In this document: positions 58,701-64,000 of the stretch, in pieces | Position numbering within the stretch: the stretch's first letter is position 1 | Layout: every line of letters starts with the position of its first letter | From: Symsagittifera roscoffensis | Lineage: Eukaryota; Xenacoelomorpha; Acoela; Convolutidae | Assembly: GCF_963678635.1 (NCBI RefSeq) | Contig: NC_087066.1 | Coordinates: 42,377,777 to 42,441,776 of the forward strand | DNA length: 64,000 bases | Reading direction: 5' to 3' | Notes under the pieces: generated by a model | Seen by the model: the letters and a program-made list of their open reading frames with translations, nothing else | Told to the model about the DNA's origin: nothing | Database searches by the model: none | Program-made: the position numbers and the translations under genes

Positions 58701-61700
58701 AATTTTTTATGAAAATCATCCCCCCACACGCCATTTAAAGTACAAAAGGATAGATTTTGTTCCTTAAAACAAACCAATTATGGCAAATAAGCTTCTTTCA
58801 ACCAATTTGGAACGATTTCTAAGACGGATTAAATCTCCGCTTACGCGATAGTAGCGCGAAATATATCGCGCGCTAAATGTCCCAAATTGGTCAAAATGGC
58901 CAAAATGGCAACGTTTAAACCCGCATAACTTTACGAAAAATGATCACAATCGAAATATCTTTTCAAATTTGAGCTCAGGACAACAATACCTTTCGAATGA
59001 TGTAAAAAAACTCAGACAAAAATGGCTAGTTAAAAAGTCGAAGTTTGTCTGAAGAAAAAAAAACCCACCCCGAGCACAAACATTCCGTTACTTTCGAAAG
59101 TTGGAACAACAAGACTGCTCGTATCAGGGCGAAGCCTTGAATGTTCTGACTGCCTTTTAAGGTCTATGGAATAAAAAATAACATGAAAAGTTTTAATGTA
59201 ATAAAATGATTTGAATTTTTTTTTTAATTTTTTTTGAAAACCATTCACTCACACGCCATATAAAATACAATATGATAGATTTCGCTTCATGTAACAAATC
59301 ATTTAAGGCAAATAAGCTTCCTTCAACCAATTTGGAACGATTTCTAAGACGGATTAACTCTCCGCTCACGCGTTAATAGCGTGAAATATATCGCGCGTTA
59401 ATTGTCCCAAATTGGCCAAAATGGCAATCTTAAAACCCCCATAACTTTACAAAAAATGATCACAGTTGAATTATCGTTTCAAATTTAAGCTCAGTACAAC
59501 AATACCTTTTGAATGATATTTTAAAAATTCCGTCAAAAATGGCTAGTTAAAAAGTCGAAATTTGTCTGAAGAGAAAACACCCGCCCTGAGCACAAATTTT
59601 CCATTTCTTTGGTTAAAAAAGTCGGAACAATAAGAAAAATTCAATATGCTCAGAATGAATTGAATTTAAACACAGATGAGCCAAATTCATCTTTTTTTCT
59701 CTAAAAATTTAATTCTGAGCTTTTGTTTAAAATAATTTGGTACAAATTGGAAATATAAAAAAACTCCGGTGTATAAATGCTCGTATAGATTTATTTTTGA
59801 AAAAAAATTAGTTAGTTCTTCAACAATTTAATTTTAAAATGAATACTTTCTAGAGTTTTTTTACAGAAAAAGGAAGTACCTGAAATTTGAATGAATAGCT
59901 ACACTTGTTAATCGTATACTCCTAGTTAATCAGAGTTTAAACAGCTATTTAGTCATTAATTCAAACGCGACAGAAGAAGTTATTTTACGCAGTAAAAAAT
60001 TGCATATCTATAAATTGGCAATAAATCAATGCAATGTGTTAAAAACCTTTGTCCATCAAGGGATCAAAATGAACAAATAAATCAGAACGAATTAGACAAA
60101 TTCTGCAGAAAAAAAATTTTAAAATATCGATTAGTAGAGATAAGATTTCTGTATACTCCATTAAATCTAGAATGAGGGTCATGCTAAACTTAGTATCGAA
60201 ACACTTCTGGATGCTCGCTAGTTTTTTTTTGGAGGCAACCAAAGCTGAAGTTAATAGTTTTATATTAACTTCAACTTTTATATTAACTTCTTTTACCATT
60301 TATATTTTGAATAGAAATGGTAATGTAGACTTAATAAAAAAAAATTTATATTTAAATTTCTCCACGCCCAAAAATTAACTCAAATTTTGCTCAGATTTTA
60401 ATGAATTATGAAACCTAGGTAATTTCTATACTATATGTTTTTTCATATTATTTTGATTATTTTAATACGACTTATAATTGCACGACTTTTGCTTCGCGTT
60501 CAAAAATAAGCGTATCATGAAACAAAAAAAGAATTCAAATTCAGTGAAAAGTTAATTTTAATAACGTCATCCATAATATTTTCTCTCTTTACAATTATCG
60601 CAAAAACAATACCTTCCAGCTGTTTCAAGCTCCTATCAGATGGCTTAGAGCCAAAAAATGCATCGATCCCTGTGCTACGACTCTTGTTGGCAACTTTTTC
60701 CAGGATCCAAGATTACTCCAAAGACATCCGGTTCCACGAAGTGAAGATGTTTTTCCAAACTGGAGATCACAGAAAAACATCAGCTTCTTCACAGGTAAAA
60801 TCATAAACAAAATTTTAGAAATTAAACAACTTTTGGTTTAAAAATATCTTACGAAAAATGCCCAAAAACGGCCCTTTTGGCCTGTACTTTCAAAAATTTG
60901 TCAGCAAAAGTTGTCAAAAAAGACTTTTTATCCAAAACAGGGTTTTTATTATATTTTAAGAGAACTCGAAAAACCACCTTGGTGGACCTAAAAGAAGCAA
61001 GCCATTTAATTTTGAAATCTTTTGAAGAAAGTACGCCCCCCCCCCCCCACCCCCATCTAGAACAACCTAGGTCCGCTCCGGGTCGAAACTATCAGCAATA
61101 ATTAACTAATGCGACAATGTAATTTTACTTTTTTTGTCCAGTTTCCTGATTCATGCTCAAACTTTTTGTTTTTCTTTATAATGTCACTTCATTATAACTT
61201 CGAACAATCCAATCAACTGTTACATGTCCACATAAAATTATATTATTATAATTTCTCAAATGTTGTTCTGGTATTGCAACAGGTGGACTTTCTCGGGCGT
61301 CGCTTTGATGACATCATCGAGGACGGGGAGTTCTTCAATTTCATCATCCTCGCCTGCAGAGTCAACACTGGCAAGATACTAGCACTAGCCGAACAGAGAC
61401 AGGTCAAAGGTCAGTCGGCCTTAAATACCTAATTTAATTTACACTTTTTTCAGATGAATATAAATAATCATCCAGTTTTCTCATTTCTATTGAAACATCA
61501 AAAATAACTGTTGTTAAAAAGGTGCAAATTGTTGTTGAAAAAAACGTGCTGTTGAAAATGATAGATTTAAACTATTATTCATTCGCAAGCACAGCATAAC
61601 GCTTCTCGATTCTAATGGTCCCAATAAATTTTGTCATGCAACGTTAGGTAGAAACAAAATACAAAAAAGTTATTATTAACTTTTAAAAAATTAAGATTGA

Positions 61701-63101
61701 GTTGGCTGGCCCTTTGAACTCGAAGGCTCAATTTCAGAAAATAGATCATAAAAAACAGTTTCAATTTAATATTTTTGATACCAAAAATTTCAAAATTCTG
61801 GAAGTATGTGTAAAGTTAATCAGAAGTAGAAAAATAGTAAACAAGTGATATACCGATAATTTTAGCAGCTGTTACCTCAAAAGTGGCCCAAAGTGTTTTT
61901 TTACTAAACACGAGCAACAGGAACTTTTGTCCACGTTTCTTTTAAATTAGACTCTTACAATAAATACACAAACGACTTGAGTTTGCAAATTAAACTGAAG
62001 ACTCTTTAAAGTTTCTTATAATTTTTTTTGGCTTAACGCATCCTATTCAAGCCTGCAAACTGCCAATGATTCTACGTTAACCATCCTATAGGAAATAATT
62101 TTTGTTTTAAAAAAAAACGTAGTTTTTTGACATCTCACCGGGCGACAGAAATAGTGACAAAACTGGTGCACTTTGAAAAGAGGTTGACACATTTTAACAA
62201 GAGCAAGCAGCGGTGTTTGCATCAACTTTCCCCCTCAAAGTTTGCATCAAGTTTGTTTTATCCGGATATAGCCAGTCAATTTTCGGATGAATATGTTCTT
62301 ATGTCGGCTCACCAATGGCAACGTTTTACAAAATGAGACTAATTAGTCATCGACAAAAATGGTGGTGGTGTTAAAAACCATCCAGAGCACCTACCCAGCG
62401 ACTTTTTTTCAATTTTGTTTGAGTCATTCTTGCTACTATCAAAGACTGTGCAAAAGTTTTTTGTTCTTTAAAAAAGAACTGGTGCTCTTTTGTAATGCTA
62501 CTACTAAAATGTTAATATAGATAGTATATAAAACCTACGTTTTTTAATAGGAAAAGCGTACAATTGGATAGTCGCCAACCAAGAATTGAGAACATCGGAT
62601 CTGAAGATAAAACGAAACGAGACGAGAACCCTCTTGATTTCTCGCAAACGCCGCTACGTCACTGATTTTGACACGGAGGAACCGTACCCTCCGACAAGGT
62701 GACGCCTCATATAGTATACATGTCACACCATATAATTCCATGACCATTTTTTTCCCGAAGATTCAGATAACCAACTTGCTCAAGTTTACGTAGTTCAGAT
62801 AAAAAGTCATAGCTCGACTGGAACGAAAACTCACCAAAAATGCGTATGTTATGACATGTATGCGTTATGTTACGTCATCCTCGTACTAGCACCGTGTGGC
62901 CCCTAGACCGAAGCATAGAGTACTTCGAAGACGTTTTCAGACTCTTCGCAATGACTGTAAACGCAACGGGAAATAAGATAAACTTCGGCGAACTTCAGGC
63001 AGTTTCATGTTTTGATCCCGATGACTATATTACGACGTTTAGAAGTGGGAGGAAGTTGAGCCTTGTTTTGAGACAGACTTCGAGCTTCGCTGGAGCAACA
63101 G
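46740..63101 (+). CDS. delta-like ionotropic glutamate receptor, amino-terminal domain exons (partial at both ends)
   Basis: Seven exons: about 46740-46875, 47614-47826, 49220-49357, 60620-60794, 61283-61409, 62551-62698 and 62890-63101. Every junction is GT/AG and every phase agrees. The roughly 380 residues follow the order of a glutamate-receptor amino-terminal domain: strand 1 TMGVVLEG; IIRQVCHEMKVSHVGFLVS; the central loop CTTYSALASLADEKNIIHIA; EVIRAEQWPNVVLLYDE; FNFIILACRVNTGKILALAE; AYNWIVANQEL; RSIEYFEDVFRLFAMTVNAT; and a terminal FAGATG. The pattern of loop Cys plus SLADxxxIxHI, followed by W-x-x-NxEL, Y-x-x-D-x-x-x-L-x-A and an SCF segment before G-x-TG, fits GRID (GluD) best from memory. 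Kainate-type is the alternative. The signal peptide exon, the ligand-binding domain and the channel are not in view. Intron 3 (49358-60619, 11.3 kb) hosts a Gypsy element. The first exon's start is uncertain (46724 is an alternative acceptor). Confidence 0.82.
47030..47430. repeat. G/C-run dispersed repeat in glutamate-receptor intron 1
   Basis: It contains CCCCTTTGGTACTATTCAAG, TTTTTTGGTCAAAACTTTTC and a terminal CATCCGCCCGCCC near 47390. It shares phrases with 22490-22823, 60840-61090 and 63130-63400. No intact protein. Confidence 0.4.
48610..49000 (-). mobile_element. M1 unit, strongly diverged, in glutamate-receptor intron 2
   Basis: CTTCAGACAGTTTTGAGTGC, GGGACGGTTAACGCGCAATA, CGCATAAGCGGGGATTTAAT and ACTTTGTACTTAACAG occur in the reverse-unit order. 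The far end (about 48968-48995) keeps only ACTCAGGACTTTGCCTTGAT. Confidence 0.5.
50863..51070 (+). repeat. 5' LTR
   Basis: 208 bp, TG...CA bounded, with 207 of 208 positions matching the 3' LTR by eye. It contains the tandem phrase ACCTTCGGAGTTTGTCTGTC then ACCTTCGGATGACAGC. Its last base is the A of the gag ATG. Confidence 0.95.
51070..52455 (+). CDS. Gag with N-terminal half of the protease (461 codons)
   Basis: The ORF opens at the LTR/primer-site junction. The capsid region has the Gypsy pattern, for example FQLLARKQQIGESLEQF near residue 140. From residue 273 there are two zinc-binding segments: an unusual first one (CYNC, then a His and a Cys spaced further out than in a CCHC knuckle) and a standard C-X2-C-X4-H-X4-C second one, CNFCRKMGHYERTC. 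The frame then enters an aspartic protease whose active-site segment near residue 409 reads WIDSRSPISIF, with Arg where the family has Gly (D-S/T-G). A TAA at 52453-52455 ends the frame inside the protease, and pol continues in the same frame beyond it. It acts in particle assembly and maturation. Confidence 0.92.
   Translation: MAQPTGQSGGKNPLGITSFWPSTLAEPPMLWEFWFNRFIWGMVAKHSINPRNFYYASTLTAAQLADLPEEVDGKNRLVSEQTLISNLYLCLGEKGQDELHKRKPHLDLAATRYSRVLDTIETEFRKERNETYETFQLLARKQQIGESLEQFHSVLSGLAARCNFGALETRILRDVFIVNMNNREAQNELCRSTKTPEEVYRIALSYERGFKYAKSYGSITGGGTIGNAGGAGAFQIKTEPVGAIRGGYRNNRQRGRGSFRGRADMRGGGSRRCYNCDQPNFTPEHITTCPAKNATCNFCRKMGHYERTCRGKRNNRGRPAVGLIQNQEDMETTETDDAEDTYSQHENSVGWVNTPVKKQPVKKQRSWDSDSSGDYVVMAIKSRKETDLKVAGSRLPIKVNGKQTNVWIDSRSPISIFTIGELKRTLGTAGVKVKAAAPEDEEFRDYRNNPLRLLGTMDVLL
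51071..51088 (+). other. primer-binding site
   Basis: TGGCGCAGCCAACAGGCC follows the 5' LTR directly. It starts with TGG, as needed to pair with a tRNA 3' CCA. The tRNA species cannot be named without a tRNA set. Confidence 0.6.
52456..56622 (+). CDS. Pol: rest of protease, reverse transcriptase, RNase H, integrase, long C-terminal tail
   Basis: Same frame as gag after the TAA. Numbering from the first Met at 52468: a protease end-like SIIGRDLMP (about residue 16), RT with YAYGQLPLSPET and catalytic FIDDIL (Asp 261 and 262), and RNase H with IVCDASHNGLGAVL, ELEMLAVVWG and VTDHKALVSLL. Integrase has an H-x-x-x-H zinc start (HYYHHGK) and CPEC, then Asp 867 (QLDFWGP), Asp 926 (RVDQGTNF) and Glu 962 (CVERTIG), with exactly 35 residues between the second Asp and Glu. 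After integrase about 280 residues remain, the last 200 being charged and Ser/Glu/Lys-rich without a recognised chromodomain. The polymerase and integrase frames are unbroken. Confidence 0.93.
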   Translation, partial: TNGWVANANIRVIGGSRPSIIGRDLMPNLGLQIVQKAPEENVMSVQSDQGTVEETDVEDSLDNWQIYFSKQFENLFNRVGKIKNYKVHADFFETLTPIQQKGRRVPITLQEKVDKEIDKLLRQGHIEKLKECSDKYFVSPIVITVKKDGSVKLALESRELNKQVHKNKYQMPNIEELMDTVGQTISERKSGDVYFSTMDLTYAYGQLPLSPETSVQCNFSLVGGKSTGTYRFRTGFYGLTTMPAEFQRVMDTILAEFPQAHAFIDDILVVTKGTEIEHISTVEKILRKLDRENMALKLIKCQFARKESEWLGHKITRTGITPLVRKTDPIESLKAPKTVSQLKSFMGSIHSLHKYLLALAESSASLRPLLSRKNDYVWSDECQISFENLKKQVANIVELRHFDIHRDTRIVCDASHNGLGAVLEQLNSDGWRPISFASRYLNAAEKNDSTNELEMLAVVWGAEYFRNYVLGRKFLIVTDHKALVSLLNGNNKKNKTMFSRLTRWLDRLIPFDFQVEHKPGAKIGLADYLSRHPCLNPQPISTYDSMFTVAKINRIRSALGFRNKLESPSVTKNRRICNISNRKRPVEGERSCDGNWTNHRATNCIPGRSIEFSKNSVGTIIEANFGYSKSLNSSININNSSNLIMERKLKKLLERHPSISSSDDIEEIDVNIQAVTTEVRSTKTNTIISIPSVYPGESYPPVNPENKVMSIIPRNCKVVSKQSALPELFNLRFIESQYQSDPQLQAIIELIKSKDPQLHSKIAAMSKYFAQYTQDFHVRDGCLWMDERLVIPNTLQTAVVNRLHYYHHGKSSMIDAAKDIWYPYMFRSLATIAGNCPECTLAGKNLKNMCSKDDIGKIPEPKEPNESVQLDFWGPINYLKESKKYVLVAVDRFSRWPSAMVCNSNRSDKIVKFLKAYIIAHGVPRQIRVDQGTNFMSKEVKTFCHEQGIEVLTSPVNDHRATGCVERTIGSIKNSVLTYAREDKPEPLDRMVERALGALRFVKNASLNITPFEAHHGREANTVLRNLTKKPTLRNLNWENVIRSKYECLDERDPIAQTMPKPMDTNWVIRSDTEYDRKNRRGPLRLAEEQAANQDDEPGIARAPNDPVEVPPAVVMQRTGERNMNRYRPLKSKIVDQTEHTIKMSNGAVLRKSGVALRKAKVPKKRVPGGPLPTPPTPWDLKRKLKLRQNQPGRSKGTKESQHNIMGKGAKFQILESAENSDSESEDQLPLSTTILVAKPTRGRENDGEDGQGTSSGGRDSVQPEVIGVCPSNKETEKGDTLAGETGIGNDWGRTNIEGAEPQETNTEGIEPQETEREPEHISVTGGKKRGRKQRLVSYSSQDSASSLDETSSRRSGRKRTAVTKMGGGVMIDNIRKTDKAGAIEEKE
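56840..56852 (+). other. polypurine tract
   Basis: CAAGGAGGGAAA directly precedes the 3' LTR at 56853, which is the expected plus-strand priming site. The run is purine-only after the leading C. Confidence 0.8.
56853..57060 (+). repeat. 3' LTR
   Basis: 208 bp, the partner of 50863-51070, with T at 56895 where the 5' LTR has G. It is followed by AAAC, the second copy of the target-site duplication. Confidence 0.95.
57073..58440 (+). pseudogene. decayed non-LTR (LINE) reverse transcriptase with internally repeated segments
   Basis: At 58040-58110 a frame reads IPSKYRPISLLPVIGK, the hallmark YRPISLLP motif of LINE reverse transcriptases. Further on (about 58150-58330) come VVSPHQYDFQNRHGTVNALL and VSYDDLLLKCLSVMAGG, which match the Q-x-GF-x-x-x-x-ST-x-A and D-x-x-x-LL-x-KL blocks. 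Upstream, the preceding RT segment (ITPTLTKLIQEI, then an F-x-K-x-D-like part) occurs several times: near 57105, 57440 (start only), 57660 and 57955. Frames are broken repeatedly. The relic lies just downstream of the Gypsy 3' LTR and is inert. Confidence 0.75.
58577..59109 (+). mobile_element. M1 unit, forward, first of a direct pair
   Basis: It starts AACAAGACTGCTCGTATCAG with the hairpin region CAGGGTGAAGCCCTG, passes through CATCCCCCCACACGCC, CGGATTAAATCTCCGC, TCGCGCGCTAAATGTCCC and TTGAGCTCAGGACAACAATA, and ends TTTCGAAAGTTGGAACAA. It is collinear with the right arm of the foldback element at 38531-39072. Confidence 0.75.
59106..59631 (+). mobile_element. M1 unit, forward, second of a direct pair
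   Basis: It begins within the last bases of the previous unit (shared AACAA) and repeats the same order of phrases to AAGTCGGAACAA at about 59630. Here two units are head-to-tail, whereas at 37929-39072 they are head-to-head. Confidence 0.75.
59632..60619. other. 3' part of glutamate-receptor intron 3, nothing recognised
   Basis: AT-rich intron sequence. The only local pattern is a short direct repeat TTATATTAACTTC (near 60262-60290). No exon or element ends were seen before the acceptor TTCCAG at 60619. Confidence 0.5.
60840..61090. repeat. G/C-run dispersed repeat in glutamate-receptor intron 4
   Basis: It has CCCTTTTGGCCTGTACTTTC and AAAAGACTTTTTATCCAAAA phrases and a C run of about 13 bases (61035-61048). 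CCTAGGTCCGCTCCGGGTCG ends the segment, resembling the CCTAGATCCGCC end at 47416-47428. Confidence 0.45.
61410..62550. other. glutamate-receptor intron 5, nothing recognised
   Basis: AT-rich intron. The open frames on both strands (for example 62127-62336) lack splice support and overlap each other. Confidence 0.5.
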
Positions 63102-64000
63102 GTTGGATTTTCATAGCCTTTTTGGTCACACCCCACATTAGCTCATGGGGAAGGCTGGGAGGGGGAGACGCTCCTTTCCAGCTATTCTACCCCTGACCAC
63201 ACAAAGGGCCCTTTTTTGGAATTATTTTTATGACCTCAATTTTCTAGCGACCAATCCTGATTTTTTTCTAAATGCAACATTGAAAACCGCATGCATTAGT
63301 GGCACGGAGACAACCAAATGGAAGTTTTTTCTGCGTTTCACCAAATATTCGAAAAAAGCTCAAGCAAAATAACGCAACTTTTTGGTCAAAACGCGGATTT
63401 AGGATTCTCTCGAAGTTAGTGTCTGTTTTTGTTCCGACTATTGAAAATGGGAAAGAACTTTGGATCGAGTGAGTTTTATTTTTTTCACGATTAGTTAGGT
63501 ATCACAAATGATCATCGGACTGGGTCGAGTGATAAGTCACATTCAGGCACTATGAGCTTTAGTTTGAATTAATTTTAAAAACTTTCAAAAACTTTTCCTA
63601 GAATCGAGAAAAAACGGGTAGTAGTTTTCTAGTTTCAGTCTAATTTCTAGCGTGTAGAACTTTCGTTACATAAAAATATTAGGCTAAGAAAATTTGATTT
63701 TACTACAAACGAAAACTATTATTTTTTTTTTTGTTTTTTTTATCTATTTTTTTCTTCATTTTTTTTGTTTGTTATTCATTTTTCGGACAAATGAATTCAA
63801 TTATGCCTAACTCGCTAATTTTCAACTAGTTTATTTAGTTTTTTCATCACAAAGCGTACAAACAACAGTTCCAATTTGGAAAGAGAAAAGAAGAAACTTT
63901 ATGTGTGTTGTTTTTTTATGAATATGATCGATGCTTTTTGGTGCTACTTGCACAGCAACCGGCTATAGTTGTTTTATTTTTAGGTTAACCTAATCAATTT
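63102..64000. other. glutamate-receptor intron 7 (start), with repeat pieces
   Basis: After the donor GTTGGA the sequence holds a G/C-run repeat fragment (about 63130-63400) and a reverse M2 element (63485-63966). The next receptor exon, expected to finish the amino-terminal domain and begin the ligand-binding domain, lies outside the window. Confidence 0.55.
63485..63966 (-). mobile_element. M2 short repeat element (reverse)
   Basis: GTATCACAAATGATCATCGG and GGGTCGAGTGATAAG stand at one end, and TTGCACAGCAACCGGCTAT at the other. The order is the reverse complement of the 12919 and 19385 copies. The middle is diverged. Confidence 0.5.

Noticed and set aside
60620-63101. Reading the last four glutamate-receptor exons as a natriuretic-peptide/guanylyl cyclase receptor
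   Set aside because: Both share the periplasmic-binding fold, but the upstream exons (CTTYSALASLADEKNIIHI) and the SCF segment near the end fit the delta glutamate-receptor order better, and all exons are phase-compatible as one gene.
1-64000. CRISPR arrays, bacterial operons, rRNA genes or intact tRNA genes
   Set aside because: None seen. The sequence is eukaryotic nuclear DNA with introns, and the tRNA-like spots lack a complete cloverleaf.

Overview
This window is nuclear DNA from an animal. It is AT-rich, its genes are split by GT-AG introns, and three recognisable metazoan gene families are present: an STK16/NAK-type kinase, a nuclear receptor, and an ionotropic glutamate receptor with a delta-like amino-terminal domain. 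The gene content excludes bacteria, plants and fungi, but I cannot place the phylum from the sequence alone. One 200-base run of N (29619-29818) marks an assembly gap.

Layout. 1-4160: the 3' part of an STK16-like kinase gene (four exons, 2188-3956, poly(A) signal at 4154), preceded by a degenerate tandem repeat with a period near 175 bp. 4160-11500: gene-poor sequence with an inverted-repeat element, a run of alternating inverted ~290 bp units, and tRNA-like relics. 11507-17398: a complete four-exon nuclear receptor gene. All three splice phases agree, giving a predicted protein of 302 residues with a DNA-binding domain and no ligand-binding domain. 17560-23630: repeats and AT-rich sequence. 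23634-37740: an array of four related modules (A, B, D, C), each several kb long. Module D has three exons with matching phases that would encode a small Cys-containing single-pass membrane protein. I do not recognise this family, and it is my best candidate for something undescribed. 36186-42017: a nearly perfect tandem duplication of a 2.9 kb unit that carries head-to-head foldback elements. 42018-46700: repeats and a decayed reverse-strand Ty3/Gypsy gag. 46740-63101: seven phase-compatible exons encoding most of the amino-terminal domain of a delta-like glutamate receptor, whose channel part lies beyond the window. Its 11.3 kb third intron holds a young 6.2 kb Ty3/Gypsy retrotransposon (50863-57060), a decayed and internally repeated LINE reverse-transcriptase fragment, and two tandem foldback units.

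Functional links. The three recognised genes (kinase, transcription factor, receptor) are unrelated neighbours and no operon-like logic is visible. Most of the rest is mobile DNA: one intact-looking LTR element with an in-frame stop in its protease, and at least three families of short non-autonomous elements that I could trace by eye across the window.

Gene models were built by hand from splice sites, phase and remembered family patterns. No alignment was run.
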